A stretch of DNA of 64,000 bases from Holophagales bacterium (GTDB lineage: Bacteria; Acidobacteriota; Thermoanaerobaculia; Multivoradales; Multivoraceae): the NCBI GenBank assembly GCA_009845425.1, contig VXZQ01000006.1, positions 273,490-337,489 on the forward strand. The letters are read 5' to 3'. The notes under the pieces were generated by a model, which saw only the letters and a list, made by a program, of their open reading frames with translations, searched no databases and was not told the origin of the DNA. A program made the position numbers and the translations under genes. This document shows, piece after piece, positions 23,595-32,717 of the stretch. The stretch's first letter is position 1. Each line of letters begins with the position of its first letter.

Positions 23595-24394
23595 GCACGG
23601 CCCGGGGAGTGCCCCCGAGCCTGGCGGACAGCCTTCCCCGCGACATCAGCGTCGCCGCGCACGCAATCGGCCCGCTGGACGAGTTGGTCGAGGAAGCTCG
23701 ACAACTCGACTTCAGCCTGCCTTCCGGCCTCGAAAGCGCCATCGACAAGCGACGGCGGGAGTACCTTGCCGGCCGGATCAGCGCCGGTCACGCGCTGAGG
23801 CAGTTGCTGGGGCCCGCCGCTTTGGAGGGCGAGATCGTCGGCGACGACGACGATGTTCCCCGGTGGCCGGAGGGCGTGGTCGGCTCGATCTCCCACGGCG
23901 CGGGCTTCGGCTTCGCCGCCGTTGCGTCGACCGACCGGTATCGTGGGCTCGGCGTCGATGTGGAGCGCGTCGTGTCGTCGCGGCAGGCCGGCCGGCTCGG
24001 CGCGCGAGTGCTGAACGAGCACGAGATGAGTCTTCGTCAGGGCAGTGGCGGCCTGAGCGAGGCGGAGATGTTCACGCTCGTGTTCTCGGCCAAGGAAAGC
24101 GCGTACAAGGCCCTGTTTCCCCGCTACCGGCAGGTGCTCGGGTTCTCGGATGTCGAGCTGGAACGGCGGGAGGCGGGCGACGGCGACGCTGGCTGCGGCG
24201 AGCTGCGGCTTCGGACGAGGGTCGCGAGAGAGGGCGGGGCAGTCCGGCGCCTCGTCGGCTGGTACGCGTTGACGGGCGACCAGGCTGACGACTCCGCGGG
24301 CGGCGCGTCGCGAGTCTGGGTCGTCGTCGCGATTCCGTCCCGTGACTACCGGGGGCGGGCGTTCCCGGAGTTCTCTGCGCGAAGAGGTCCTTGA
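23591..24394 (+). CDS. 4'-phosphopantetheinyl transferase (EntD/Sfp superfamily)
   Basis: 267 residues from GTG at 23591-23593, chosen because it forms a GTGA overlap with the preceding stop; the longer reading frame upstream is a shadow of the DCC gene. The enzyme transfers phosphopantetheine from CoA to carrier-protein serines. An N-terminal EntD-type domain (AHAIGPLDELV..., RRREYLAGR) leads to the magnesium-binding GLGVDVE and the catalytic FSAKESAYKALFP. GSISHGAGFGFAAVA is the CoA-contact strand. No polyketide or nonribosomal peptide synthase is in the window, so it may serve genes elsewhere. Its stop codon overlaps the -35 box of the toxin-antitoxin promoter. Confidence 0.85.
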   Translation: MSTARGVPPSLADSLPRDISVAAHAIGPLDELVEEARQLDFSLPSGLESAIDKRRREYLAGRISAGHALRQLLGPAALEGEIVGDDDDVPRWPEGVVGSISHGAGFGFAAVASTDRYRGLGVDVERVVSSRQAGRLGARVLNEHEMSLRQGSGGLSEAEMFTLVFSAKESAYKALFPRYRQVLGFSDVELERREAGDGDAGCGELRLRTRVAREGGAVRRLVGWYALTGDQADDSAGGASRVWVVVAIPSRDYRGRAFPEFSARRGP

Positions 24395-24420
24395 CAGGCG
24401 TCAAATGACCGCCGTATCTT
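24391..24420 (+). promoter_or_regulatory. Leaderless-type promoter with overlapping palindromic operator (toxin-antitoxin)
   Basis: A perfect -35 TTGACA (24391-24396), an 18-nt spacer and -10 TATCTT (24415-24420) are followed by 6 nt and then the antitoxin ATG at 24427. Transcription would begin at or next to the start codon. A perfect inverted repeat TTGAC-N4-GTCAA (24391-24404) covers the -35 box and is a likely operator for autoregulation by the Xre-type antitoxin, the common arrangement for these loci. Confidence 0.65.
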
Positions 24421-24426
24421 CGTCGA

Positions 24427-24912
24427 ATGACGAGAGGCGATGCCGCTGCCGTACTTGCGGGCTACGCGAACCGGGCCGAGTTGCCGACGACCGAGGCTGC
24501 CCGTCTGGGGGATCTGCTCGGGATCGAGGATGCCGCCGTCCTGAGTGACCTTGAGCTCGCGCGCCGAGTCGGCGGCGGCCTGCATCCCGACGCGGCGACC
24601 GTGCTGATGGAGATTCTCGGCCGTGCGAACGTCGTCGGACCTGTGATCCCCGAGGCCACGCTGCGACGGGCTCGCAACGCGGGCAAGCCGCTGTCGAGAG
24701 AGATGAGCGAGCGGCTCTACGAGCTCAGCCGCATCGTCGAGGCCCTCAGCCGCTCGTACAGGGGGGACCGGGAGGGAATCATGGCCTACCTCACGGCACG
24801 CCATCCTCTCCTGGAAGGCCAGCGAGCGCTCGACGTCGCGTGCTCCAGCTCCGCCGGCGCGCGCCATGTGCTCGAGCTGATTCACCGCGCCCAGTACGGC
24901 TTGCCCGTGTGA
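24427..24912 (+). CDS. Antitoxin of the Xre/MbcA/ParS family (DUF2384)
   Basis: 161 residues. The C-terminal third (RHPLLEGQRALDVACSSS, ARHVLELIHRAQYGLP) is the toxin-binding DUF2384 domain: an ..L.G..PLD..... segment followed by the helix that docks into RES-domain toxins. The N-terminal part is helical and likely includes the DNA-binding region. There is no Shine-Dalgarno; the promoter position suggests leaderless translation. Its stop overlaps the toxin start as GTGA, coupling antitoxin and toxin synthesis. Confidence 0.82.
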   Translation: MTRGDAAAVLAGYANRAELPTTEAARLGDLLGIEDAAVLSDLELARRVGGGLHPDAATVLMEILGRANVVGPVIPEATLRRARNAGKPLSREMSERLYELSRIVEALSRSYRGDREGIMAYLTARHPLLEGQRALDVACSSSAGARHVLELIHRAQYGLPV

Positions 24913-25394
24913 ACGCTCGGGTGCTCGCGTCGCCGATGCGCGCCTATCGCATCGGCGATGTCGACGGTCGGTTTCCGGTGTGGAGCGCGGAAGGGGCGCG
25001 CCGTTGCAACGGCCGATGGCATGAGTACGGCGCCGAGGTGATTCACGCTTCCCGGAACTACTCGACGGCGATGCTGGAGACGCTGGTCAACTGGCCGTCG
25101 CCCGTACCCTCGAACCAGCACTTCGTCGAAGCGGTCATTCCCGCCGGAACCAGCTACGAGGTCGTCACTGGCGACGTTCTGCCCGGCTGGGAACGGCCGG
25201 ACTTTGCAGCGTCGCAGTCGTTCGGCCGGACCTGGTATCTGGAACGCCGGAGCGTGCTGCTCTTCGTGCCGTCGGTCGTCGCGCGCCCGGAAAGCAACGT
25301 TCTCATCAACACCCGCCATCCCGAGTACGAGAGCCTGCCCATCGAGGTCGGCCTGGAGACGCCCGTGTGGTGGGATCAGCGGCTGTTCGCCTGA
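24909..25394 (+). CDS. RES-domain toxin (NAD+-degrading family)
   Basis: 161 residues from GTG at 24909-24911; an ATG at 24936 is the alternative start. The GTGA overlap favours the GTG. RES domains are named after conserved Arg, Glu and Ser. Here the RAYRIGD arginine, the AMLETLVNW glutamate and the serine of AASQSFGRTW fit. GRWHEYGAEVIHASRN and INTRHPEYE are further family segments. Characterised relatives such as MbcT consume NAD+ and are neutralised by their DUF2384 antitoxin. All three key residues and the full length are present, so the toxin looks intact. Confidence 0.85.
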   Translation: MNARVLASPMRAYRIGDVDGRFPVWSAEGARRCNGRWHEYGAEVIHASRNYSTAMLETLVNWPSPVPSNQHFVEAVIPAGTSYEVVTGDVLPGWERPDFAASQSFGRTWYLERRSVLLFVPSVVARPESNVLINTRHPEYESLPIEVGLETPVWWDQRLFA

Positions 25395-25491
25395 TCGGTG
25401 CACGTGCATCGCCGCGACTGAACGCGACGCCGACCGCTGCTACGATCCTGGCTTCCGCGAACGACGACTGGGTTGAATGAGGAGTCCGACG

Positions 25492-27468
25492 ATGGCGCGT
25501 CACGCCCTTTTGACCCTCGTTCTCGCCGGGACTTCCGTGGCTCTCGGTCAGCCGCCGGCGGACACCGATTGGTCCGTCGTGACCGGTAACGACGCGAGTC
25601 AGCGATACGCGCCGCTTGGACAGATCGATCGGGACAACTTCGGAGAGCTCGAAGTCGCCTGGCGATGGTCGTCGCCGGACAACGAGTTGATGACCAGGGA
25701 TGGCGAGACGACGGGCCGGCGCATGGTGCCGCGGAATCACGAGGCGATTCCGATCAAGATCGGCGACCGGCTCTACGTCACGACCGGCTACGGGCAGATC
25801 GCGGCCATCGACATCGAGCAGGGGACGAGTCTGTGGACCTATGACCCACGGGCCTACGCTCACGGCCGGCCAACGAACCTCGGCTTCACGCACCGGGGCG
25901 CCGCGTACTGGAAGGACCCGGACCTGCCCGGCGAGGGAGGCCGGCTGGTTTGGGCGGGCGGCGACTCCTTCCTGCGCGCGGTGGACACGCTGAGCGGCGA
26001 ACCGATCGCCACGTTCGGCGACGGCGGCGCCGTCGACCTCACCCTCGGCCTGCGCCGCGAGGTCTCACGCCGGGTCTACAGCGTCAGTTCGCCCGTCACC
26101 CTGTGCCGCGACGTCGCGATCGTCGGTTCTTCCATCTCGGACGGTCCGCGCGCGCCGGAAGCGGCTCCGGGCGACGTCCGCGGATTCGACGTCCGCACCG
26201 GCGAGCAGCTCTGGACGTTCCATTCGATTCCGCAGCAGGGCGAACCCGGGCGCGACACCTGGGAGAACGGGTCGTGGAAGTACAGCGGCAACACGAACGT
26301 CTGGACGCTGATGAGTGCCGACCCGGAACTCGGCCTCGCCTACCTGCCGTTCGGCACGCCGACCAACGACTGGTACGGCGGACACCGCCTCGGCGACAAC
26401 CTCTACGCCGAGTCGCTGGTCGCCGTCGACTGTGAGACCGGGGAGCGGCGCTGGCACTTCCAGACGGTCCACCACGGCCTGTGGGACTACGACTTGCCCA
26501 CGTCAGCGATCATCGGCGACATCGAGGTCGAGGGCCGCGTCATCAGGACGGCGATGCAGCTCTCCAAGCAGGGCTTTCTCTACGTCTTCGACGCCGGCAC
26601 CGGCGAACCGGTGTGGCCGATCCTGGAGCGCGAAGTGCCGCAGACGGGCATCGTCGGCGAGCGGACGTCGCCGACGCAGCCCTTCCCCACCAGGCCGCCG
26701 GCCTTCGAACGTCAGGGAATCGGTCCGGACGATCTGATCGACTTCACCCCGGAACTCCGCAGCGAAGCGATGGCCATCCTTGGCCGTTACCAGTACGGGC
26801 CGATCTTCACGCCGCCCACGGAGCGCGGCACGTTTCTGATGCCAGGCTACGGCGGCGGAGCGAGCTGGCCCGGCGGCGCCTTCGACCCGGAGACCGGCAT
26901 GCTCTACGTGCCGTCCTTCACCTGGCCGGTGGTGAACACGCTCCGCAAGCCGGACGCGAGTCGTTCGTCCTTCGACTACGTGGGCCGCATCACGAGCGAC
27001 GTCCGCGGCCCCCGCGATCTGCCGCTGGTCCAGCCGCCCTACTCCCGGATCACCGCCTACGACATGAACCGCGGCGAGATCGCCTGGACCGCGCCCCTGG
27101 GCTACGGCCCGCGGCGCCATCCCGCGCTCGCCGGGCTCGACCTGCCTGCCCTCGGCTCGGGCGCCCGCGGCCACGTCGTGGCGACGAAGACACTGCTGTT
27201 CGTGACCTCCGGTCGATCACTCGCCTTTCGCGGGATCGACCGGGAGGCGATGGCGGAGGGCGCGGGACGCGACGACTGGCGGATCGAGACGCCGGCGCTG
27301 CGCACGTTCGACAAGGCGACCGGCGAACTCGTCGGCGAACTCGAGTTGCCCGCACACACCGACGGCAGTCCCATCACGTTCCTGCATCGAGGCCGGCAGT
27401 ACCTCGTGTTCGCGCTCGGCGGGCGCGGCGCGCCGTTTGAACTGATCGCCTACCGGCTGCCCATCTAG
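25492..27468 (+). CDS. Exported PQQ-dependent dehydrogenase, membrane glucose-dehydrogenase-like
   Basis: 658 residues from ATG at 25492, which has GAGGAG 7 nt upstream; an ATG five codons earlier lacks one. A signal peptide (ALLTLVLAGTSVALGQ) is followed by one quinoprotein propeller: NDASQRYAPLGQI, IPIKIGDRLYVTTGYGQIAAID, HHGLWDYDLP, TPPTERGTFLMPGYGGGASWPGG. The layout matches the soluble domain of glucose/quinate/sorbitol-type PQQ dehydrogenases. The vicinal Cys-Cys of alcohol dehydrogenases and the N-terminal membrane helices of E. coli Gcd are absent. The DYDLP aspartates are typical of the glucose-dehydrogenase family and are not read here as a lanthanide signature. The next gene begins 9 bp downstream. 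Confidence 0.8.
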   Translation: MARHALLTLVLAGTSVALGQPPADTDWSVVTGNDASQRYAPLGQIDRDNFGELEVAWRWSSPDNELMTRDGETTGRRMVPRNHEAIPIKIGDRLYVTTGYGQIAAIDIEQGTSLWTYDPRAYAHGRPTNLGFTHRGAAYWKDPDLPGEGGRLVWAGGDSFLRAVDTLSGEPIATFGDGGAVDLTLGLRREVSRRVYSVSSPVTLCRDVAIVGSSISDGPRAPEAAPGDVRGFDVRTGEQLWTFHSIPQQGEPGRDTWENGSWKYSGNTNVWTLMSADPELGLAYLPFGTPTNDWYGGHRLGDNLYAESLVAVDCETGERRWHFQTVHHGLWDYDLPTSAIIGDIEVEGRVIRTAMQLSKQGFLYVFDAGTGEPVWPILEREVPQTGIVGERTSPTQPFPTRPPAFERQGIGPDDLIDFTPELRSEAMAILGRYQYGPIFTPPTERGTFLMPGYGGGASWPGGAFDPETGMLYVPSFTWPVVNTLRKPDASRSSFDYVGRITSDVRGPRDLPLVQPPYSRITAYDMNRGEIAWTAPLGYGPRRHPALAGLDLPALGSGARGHVVATKTLLFVTSGRSLAFRGIDREAMAEGAGRDDWRIETPALRTFDKATGELVGELELPAHTDGSPITFLHRGRQYLVFALGGRGAPFELIAYRLPI

Positions 27469-27477
27469 GAGTACCCC

Positions 27478-29400
27478 ATGAAGCCGAAGACTGGATTCCT
27501 GACGCCTTGTACCGTCCCGCTCCTCGCCGCGGCGCTCGCCTGCGCGCCGGCCGGCGGCGACCTTCCGGCCGGCGGCGAGCACGCCGGCTTCGGGGCCTAC
27601 ACGCGGGAAGCGACCTACGATGGCGCCAACCGGTACTCCGTCTACGTGCCGATGCCCGACGGCGTGCGCGTCTCGGTCGACTACTTCATCCCGACAATCG
27701 AAGACGTCGAGGCGTCGGAGCCGCTGCCGACCATCCTCCACTACACGCGCTACACGCGGGCCTTCCAGGTCGAAGACGACGACGGCAACGTCCGGATCCT
27801 CTCGCAGGCCGAACGCGATCCGGTGCTCCAGCACATGCTGCACCGGGGCTACACAGTCGCGGTCGCCGACGCCCGCGGCACCGGCGCTTCCTTCGGCGTC
27901 CACAACGGCGCCTTCTCGATCGAGGAAACCGCCGACTCGTACCACATCGTCGAGTGGATCGCCGCGCAGTCGTGGAGTGACGGCAACGTCGGCATGCAGG
28001 GCCGCTCGTACCCCGGCATGACCCAATACCAGGCCGCCACGCAGAGGCCGCCGGCGCTCAAGGCGATCTTCGCCGAGATGGCGGGCCCCACGCCCTACGA
28101 CTTCGTCTTCCGGGGCGGCACCTACAAGAACGAGTTCATCGGCACCTGGGGCGCCGGCACGAAGTCGGCGGATCTCTCGACCCGGGCCGCGCCCGTGGAC
28201 GCCGACCCGGAAGGCGCTCTCCGTGACGCCGCGGTGGCGGAGCACGCCGGCAACCTGTGGGCGCACGAGATGCTGGCGGAAGCCGGCGCCGGCCTCCGGG
28301 ACTGGCAACTCGACATCGAGGACGGCGACCACGTGTCCTGGGACACGACCGGCACCAGCGACGACTGGGCCGCGATGGACGAGTCCGGCATCGGGATCTA
28401 CCATCTCGCCGGCTGGCTCGACATCTACGCCACGCAGCAGCCGATGGCCTTCGCCAACCTGCCGAACGCGTCGCAGAAGATGATGGTCGGCCCCTGGATC
28501 CACAGCGGCGGCTACGGCGGCGCCGTGCACAAGGCCGAGTTCCTGCGCTGGTACGACCACTGGCTCAAAGGAGTCGACAACGGCGTGATGGACGAAGCCC
28601 CGGTCCACTACTACGTCATGCAGGGCAGCCACACGCTCCCGGACGACCCGGAAGCAGCCCTGAGCCTCGACGAGGAGCGGGCCGAAGACCCCGTAACCTG
28701 GACCGCGGCCGATTCCTGGCCCCCCGCGGGCCTCTCGAACCGGCGCTTCGCTCTCGCCGGCGAGGGAACTCTGAGTTCCGCTTCAGACGGAGACGCCGGC
28801 CGGGACGAGTACACGGTCGACTACTCCTCCTCCGTAGGCTCGTTCTCCCGCTGGATGAACGGCCACGGCGCCAGCCGCCAGGACCGGCAAGGTACGACCT
28901 TCTTCGACGAGCGCTCCACCGAGAACGCCAAGGCCCTCACTTACACCACCGGACCGATGGCCGAAGCAATGACCATCGTTGGCCACCCCGTCGTCCATCT
29001 GTCCGTCACTTCTACCCACGACGACGGCGACTTCTTCGTCTACCTGGAGGAGGTCGATGCGGACGGCCGCTCTCACTACGTCACCGAGGGCGCGCTGCGG
29101 GCTTCCTACCGAGCCGTCGGCGACGCGCCCTGGGACGACCTCGGTCTGCCCTTCCACCGCGGCCACACCGAGGATCTCCAACCCCTGCCGGACGAACCCG
29201 TCACCCTCGCCATCGACCTGATGGCAACCGCGGTCACGATCGACGAAGGGCATCGCCTGCGACTGACGATCGCCGGCGCCGACGCCGCCAACCACGCGCT
29301 CTACCCGGATCCGGAAGGCGTCGACGTGCCGACCGTCACGGTCCATCGCGGCGGCGACGACAGCTCCTGGCTGGACGTGCCGGTCGACGGCGGCGGCTGA
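27478..29400 (+). CDS. CocE/NonD-family hydrolase (X-Pro dipeptidyl-peptidase-like), lipoprotein
   Basis: 640 residues with a lipobox-like LAAALAC near residue 22. The ATG has AGGAG upstream and sits 9 bp after the quinoprotein stop. The alpha/beta-hydrolase domain starts with a family-typical PMPDGVRVSVDYF and carries the nucleophile Ser177 in GRSYPG. A C-terminal PepX_C jelly-roll (about 400-640; PMAEAMTIVGHPVVHLSVTS, LRLTIAGAD) completes the CocE architecture. Members hydrolyse esters, acyl side chains or N-terminal dipeptides; the substrate is not evident. Export plus co-transcription with a periplasmic sugar or alcohol oxidase suggests extracytoplasmic catabolism. Confidence 0.82.
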   Translation: MKPKTGFLTPCTVPLLAAALACAPAGGDLPAGGEHAGFGAYTREATYDGANRYSVYVPMPDGVRVSVDYFIPTIEDVEASEPLPTILHYTRYTRAFQVEDDDGNVRILSQAERDPVLQHMLHRGYTVAVADARGTGASFGVHNGAFSIEETADSYHIVEWIAAQSWSDGNVGMQGRSYPGMTQYQAATQRPPALKAIFAEMAGPTPYDFVFRGGTYKNEFIGTWGAGTKSADLSTRAAPVDADPEGALRDAAVAEHAGNLWAHEMLAEAGAGLRDWQLDIEDGDHVSWDTTGTSDDWAAMDESGIGIYHLAGWLDIYATQQPMAFANLPNASQKMMVGPWIHSGGYGGAVHKAEFLRWYDHWLKGVDNGVMDEAPVHYYVMQGSHTLPDDPEAALSLDEERAEDPVTWTAADSWPPAGLSNRRFALAGEGTLSSASDGDAGRDEYTVDYSSSVGSFSRWMNGHGASRQDRQGTTFFDERSTENAKALTYTTGPMAEAMTIVGHPVVHLSVTSTHDDGDFFVYLEEVDADGRSHYVTEGALRASYRAVGDAPWDDLGLPFHRGHTEDLQPLPDEPVTLAIDLMATAVTIDEGHRLRLTIAGADAANHALYPDPEGVDVPTVTVHRGGDDSSWLDVPVDGGG

Positions 29401-29488
29401 GGCTTCATCATGAAGAAGACGAGCGCGCGGCGGCTGACCGTTGCGAGGCCGCGGTGCCTGGGATGGCGTCGCAGCGAGCCGTTCGCCG

Positions 29489-31591
29489 TCAGCCGCTGAG
29501 ACGGCCGCCGCCGGCCGCCGTCTCCCGCAGCAGCGGCGCGGCCTGCCACTGTTCGGCGTGGAAGCGGGCGGCGTAGTCGTCGAGGATGTCGACGATGCGG
29601 TCGAGGCCGAACTCGTCGGCCCAGAACATCGGGCCGCCGCGGTAGACCGGCCAGCCGTAGCCGTTGATCCAGATGACGTCGATGTCGCTGGCGCGCAGCG
29701 CGATGCCCTCCTCGAGGATCTTCGCTCCCTCGTTGACGGAGGAAAGCAGGCAGCGGTTCAGGATCTCTTCATCGCCGATCTCGCGCTGCTCGATGCCCAG
29801 CCGGCTTGCCAGATCGCGCGCCAGGTCCATGACCTCCGGGTCAGGCGCGGCGGCTCGTGTTGCCGGGTCGTAGACGTAGTAGCCGCGGCCCGTCTTCTGG
29901 CCCCGGCGGTTACGCTCGCAGAGCATCTCGCGCAGGGTGCTGGACGAGGATGTCTCCGCGTTCCAGCCGACGTCCAGGCCGGCCAGGTCGCTCATGCGGA
30001 AGGGACCCATCGGCATGCCGAAGTCGTAGAGCACGCGGTCGATGTCCCAGGGGAGCGCGCCTTCGAGCACCAGCCGGTCGGCCTGCAGACGGCGCTGGAA
30101 GAGCATTCGGTTGCCGACGAAACCGTGACAGACGCTGACCAGGACGGGCACCTTGGCGATGGCGCGGGAGATCGACATCGCCGTGGCGATCGCGTCGGGC
30201 GCGGACTTCTCGCCGCGCACGACCTCGACCAGCTTCATGATGTTGGCGGGGCTGAAGAAGTGCATGCCGACGACGTCCTCCGGCCGGCCGGTGACGGCGC
30301 CGATCTCGTTGACGTCGAGGTAGGACGTGTTCGTGGCCAGCAGCGCGCCGGGCCTGGCGATCCGGTCGAGCTGGCCGAAGACGCGCTTCTTCAGTTCCAT
30401 GTCCTCGAACACCGCCTCGACGACGAGGTCGCACTCGGCGAGCGCCTCCTGGTCGGTGCCGCCACAGAGAAGCGCCATCCGCTCCTCGACCTGTTCGGCC
30501 GTGAAGCGTCCTCGCGCCGCGCTGCGCTCGTAGTTGCTCCGCACCGTGGCCAGGCCGCGGTCGAGGGCGTCGCGGTTCTGCTCGACGATCGAGACCGGGA
30601 ACCCGGCGTTGGCGAACGCCATTGAGATGCCGCCGCCCATCGTGCCGGCGCCGAGCACGCCGACCTTGGCGATCTGGCGGACTGGGGTGTCGGCCGGGAC
30701 GTCGGGGATCTTGCGCGCCGCGCGCTCGGCGAAGAAGTAGTAGCGCTGGGCCCGCGACTGCGGGTCGGCGTGAAGCGTCCGCGACAACTCGGCCTCGCGG
30801 GCGAGCCCCTCGTCGAACGGTAGCTCGACCGCCGCCTCGATGCACTGAATGCAGACCTCCGGGGCGTTGAAGCCCCTTGTTCTGCGCGCGATCCGGCGCC
30901 GGAAGTCGCTGAAGATCGTCGGGTTCTCGCGCAGCACGTCGCGGTGACTCTCGATGTCCCGGACCCGCGGGAGGCCGCGCCCCTCAGCCACGGCGCATAG
31001 GGCGAAGCGGATCGCGCCGGCTTCGAGACCGCCTTCCTCTTCGCTGTCGACCACGGCGTCGATCAGTCCCAGGTCGAGCGCCTCCGCGGCGGTGATGTGC
31101 TCGCCGCTCGTGATCATCTCGAGCGACCGCGGCACGCCGACCAGGCGGGGCAGCCGCTGGGTGCCGCCGCCGCCCGGCAGGATGCCGAGCTTGACTTCGG
31201 GCAGGCCCAGCCGCGCGTTGCGGTCGGCTACCCGGAAGTGGCACGCCATCGCCATCTCGAGCCCGCCGCCCAGCGCGGTGCCGTGAATCGCCGCGACGAA
31301 GGGCTTGGGCGACCTCTCGATCATCCGCCTGACCTCGTTCGTGTCCGGCGGCAGGCGCGGCTTGCCGAACTCGCGGATGTCGGCGCCGGCGATGAATGTG
31401 CGGCCGCGGCAGACCAGGACGGCCGCCTGCATCTCGGGGTCGTCGGCTACTGCTGGCACGGCGGCCGCGAGCCCCTCGCGTACGTGCTGGCTCAGCGCGT
31501 TGACCGGGGGGTTGTCGATCCAGATCGCGCCGGCGACTCCGAGTCCCGGCTCCTGGTGACGTTCGACAGCCACGGATTGGCTCAACTGCAT
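29489..31591 (-). CDS. Bifunctional enoyl-CoA hydratase / 3-hydroxyacyl-CoA dehydrogenase (FadB/FadJ-like)
   Basis: 700 residues. It combines two steps of fatty-acid beta-oxidation in the cytosol. The N-terminal crotonase domain (1-200) has an oxyanion segment [11 protein letters not shown] with E112, and E132 in [16 protein letters not shown]; both catalytic acids are present. The NAD-binding Rossmann domain has GAGTMG at 314-319, and catalytic H444 lies in [14 protein letters not shown]. The C-terminal dimerisation domain has [16 protein letters not shown]. No thiolase partner lies next to it. It converges with the CocE gene and is divergent from the exported unknown at 31676. Confidence 0.92.
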   Translation of the reverse strand: MQLSQSVAVERHQEPGLGVAGAIWIDNPPVNALSQHVREGLAAAVPAVADDPEMQAAVLVCRGRTFIAGADIREFGKPRLPPDTNEVRRMIERSPKPFVAAIHGTALGGGLEMAMACHFRVADRNARLGLPEVKLGILPGGGGTQRLPRLVGVPRSLEMITSGEHITAAEALDLGLIDAVVDSEEEGGLEAGAIRFALCAVAEGRGLPRVRDIESHRDVLRENPTIFSDFRRRIARRTRGFNAPEVCIQCIEAAVELPFDEGLAREAELSRTLHADPQSRAQRYYFFAERAARKIPDVPADTPVRQIAKVGVLGAGTMGGGISMAFANAGFPVSIVEQNRDALDRGLATVRSNYERSAARGRFTAEQVEERMALLCGGTDQEALAECDLVVEAVFEDMELKKRVFGQLDRIARPGALLATNTSYLDVNEIGAVTGRPEDVVGMHFFSPANIMKLVEVVRGEKSAPDAIATAMSISRAIAKVPVLVSVCHGFVGNRMLFQRRLQADRLVLEGALPWDIDRVLYDFGMPMGPFRMSDLAGLDVGWNAETSSSSTLREMLCERNRRGQKTGRGYYVYDPATRAAAPDPEVMDLARDLASRLGIEQREIGDEEILNRCLLSSVNEGAKILEEGIALRASDIDVIWINGYGWPVYRGGPMFWADEFGLDRIVDILDDYAARFHAEQWQAAPLLRETAAGGGRLSG

Positions 31592-31675
31592 CGCTTGTTC
31601 TCCATGGGGACAGGCGCGGGGAGGATACCCGGCGGCTCGTATACTCCTGTCTCAGCCGATCCAGGAGATAGAACG

Positions 31676-32686
31676 ATGCCGAGATGCTGTCCGGGCCGTG
31701 TTCTGATGCCGACGTTCCTGCTCTTGCTCCTCATCGCGGGAGCGGCTTTGGCCGAGGAGTGGACTGCTCCGCGCACGGCCGACGGCCACCCCGACTTCCA
31801 GGGGATCTGGGCCAACAACAGCGCGACGCCGCTCGAGCGGCCGGAGGCCTTCGGCGAGAAGGCGACGCTGACCGACGAGGAGCTCGCCGATCTGAAGCGC
31901 CGACTCGAAGAGATCAGGGAAGGTTCCCAGGCCGGCGACCTCCTGGGCGACTACCTGATCCAGCGGGTGCTGGAGGATCCGGAGTTCCGCGGTTTCGACC
32001 AGGTGACCGGCAACTACAACTCGTTCTGGCTTGTCGACCGGCAACTGAACAATCGCACCTCGCTGGTGATCGACCCGCCGGACGGCCGGATTCCGGCCCT
32101 GACCGAGCAGGCGATGGAGCGCATGCGTGCGGCGGTGGCCTACGGCGACGAGGTGCCGGACGGCCCCGAGGACATGACTCTCGGCGTGCGCTGCATCACC
32201 TTCGGCGTGCCGAACACCCTGGCTGGGTACAACAGCTACTTCCAGTTCTTCCAGACTTCGGACCACGTTGCGATCCTGCAGGAGCTGATCCACGACGTGC
32301 GAATCGTCCCGCTCAGGGACCCTGCAGCGCTCCCCGAGGATCTACGACTCTGGCACGGCAACTCGCGCGGCTGGTTCGAGGGCGATTCCCTGGTGGTCGA
32401 GACGAAGAACTACTCCGCCGCCGGCGGCTCCAGCGGCAGGGCGACGGACGGCCTGAAGGTCGTCGAACGGTTCACGCGCACCGGCCCGGACACGATGGAG
32501 TGGGAGATCACATACGAAGATGAAGCGACCTGGGTCCGACCCTGGACAATGATGATCGACCTCGCTCGCACGGAGGACCCGATCTTCGAGTACGCCTGTC
32601 ACGAGGGGAACTACGGCCTGACGAACATTCTGTCGGGCGCCCGCGCCCAGGAGCGGGAAGCGGCGGCGACTGGCGGCGGTCAGTAG
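31676..32686 (+). CDS. Exported protein of unknown function, copy 1 of a two-member family
   Basis: 336 residues. The ATG at 31676 has AGGAG upstream; the long open frame further upstream overlaps the divergent gene and is not coding. A TATACT -10-like hexamer lies at 31640-31645. A signal peptide (MPTFLLLLLIAGAALAEE) is followed by TADGHPDFQGIWANNSATPLER, regularly spaced acidic helices, SLVIDPPDGRIPALT, and a C-terminal EYACHEGNYGLTNIL-SGARA segment. The protein at 51778-52776 shares the same order of motifs, so the two are paralogues. No catalytic motif is recognised. It ends 31 bp before the convergent VWFA gene. Confidence 0.7.
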   Translation: MPRCCPGRVLMPTFLLLLLIAGAALAEEWTAPRTADGHPDFQGIWANNSATPLERPEAFGEKATLTDEELADLKRRLEEIREGSQAGDLLGDYLIQRVLEDPEFRGFDQVTGNYNSFWLVDRQLNNRTSLVIDPPDGRIPALTEQAMERMRAAVAYGDEVPDGPEDMTLGVRCITFGVPNTLAGYNSYFQFFQTSDHVAILQELIHDVRIVPLRDPAALPEDLRLWHGNSRGWFEGDSLVVETKNYSAAGGSSGRATDGLKVVERFTRTGPDTMEWEITYEDEATWVRPWTMMIDLARTEDPIFEYACHEGNYGLTNILSGARAQEREAAATGGGQ

Positions 32687-32717
32687 TACCGACTCTTCGC
32701 CGGCGGCGTGCGCTTGG

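Noticed and set aside
25399..25408. TGCACGTGCA palindrome between the RES toxin and the quinoprotein gene
   Set aside because: Only 10 bp, no second copy, and no promoter placement that would make it an operator.
26475..26510. DYD after the catalytic region of the second quinoprotein (25492-27468) as another lanthanide signature
   Set aside because: It lies in the HHGLWDYDLP context of glucose-type PQQ dehydrogenases, where this Asp pattern is normal. The alcohol-dehydrogenase Cys-Cys pair is missing.
29430..29496. Inverted repeat GCGGCTGAC...GTCAGCCGC between the CocE hydrolase and FadB/J-like genes as a terminator
   Set aside because: The 49-nt spacer and lack of a T-run make a functional hairpin doubtful, and the right arm lies in coding sequence.
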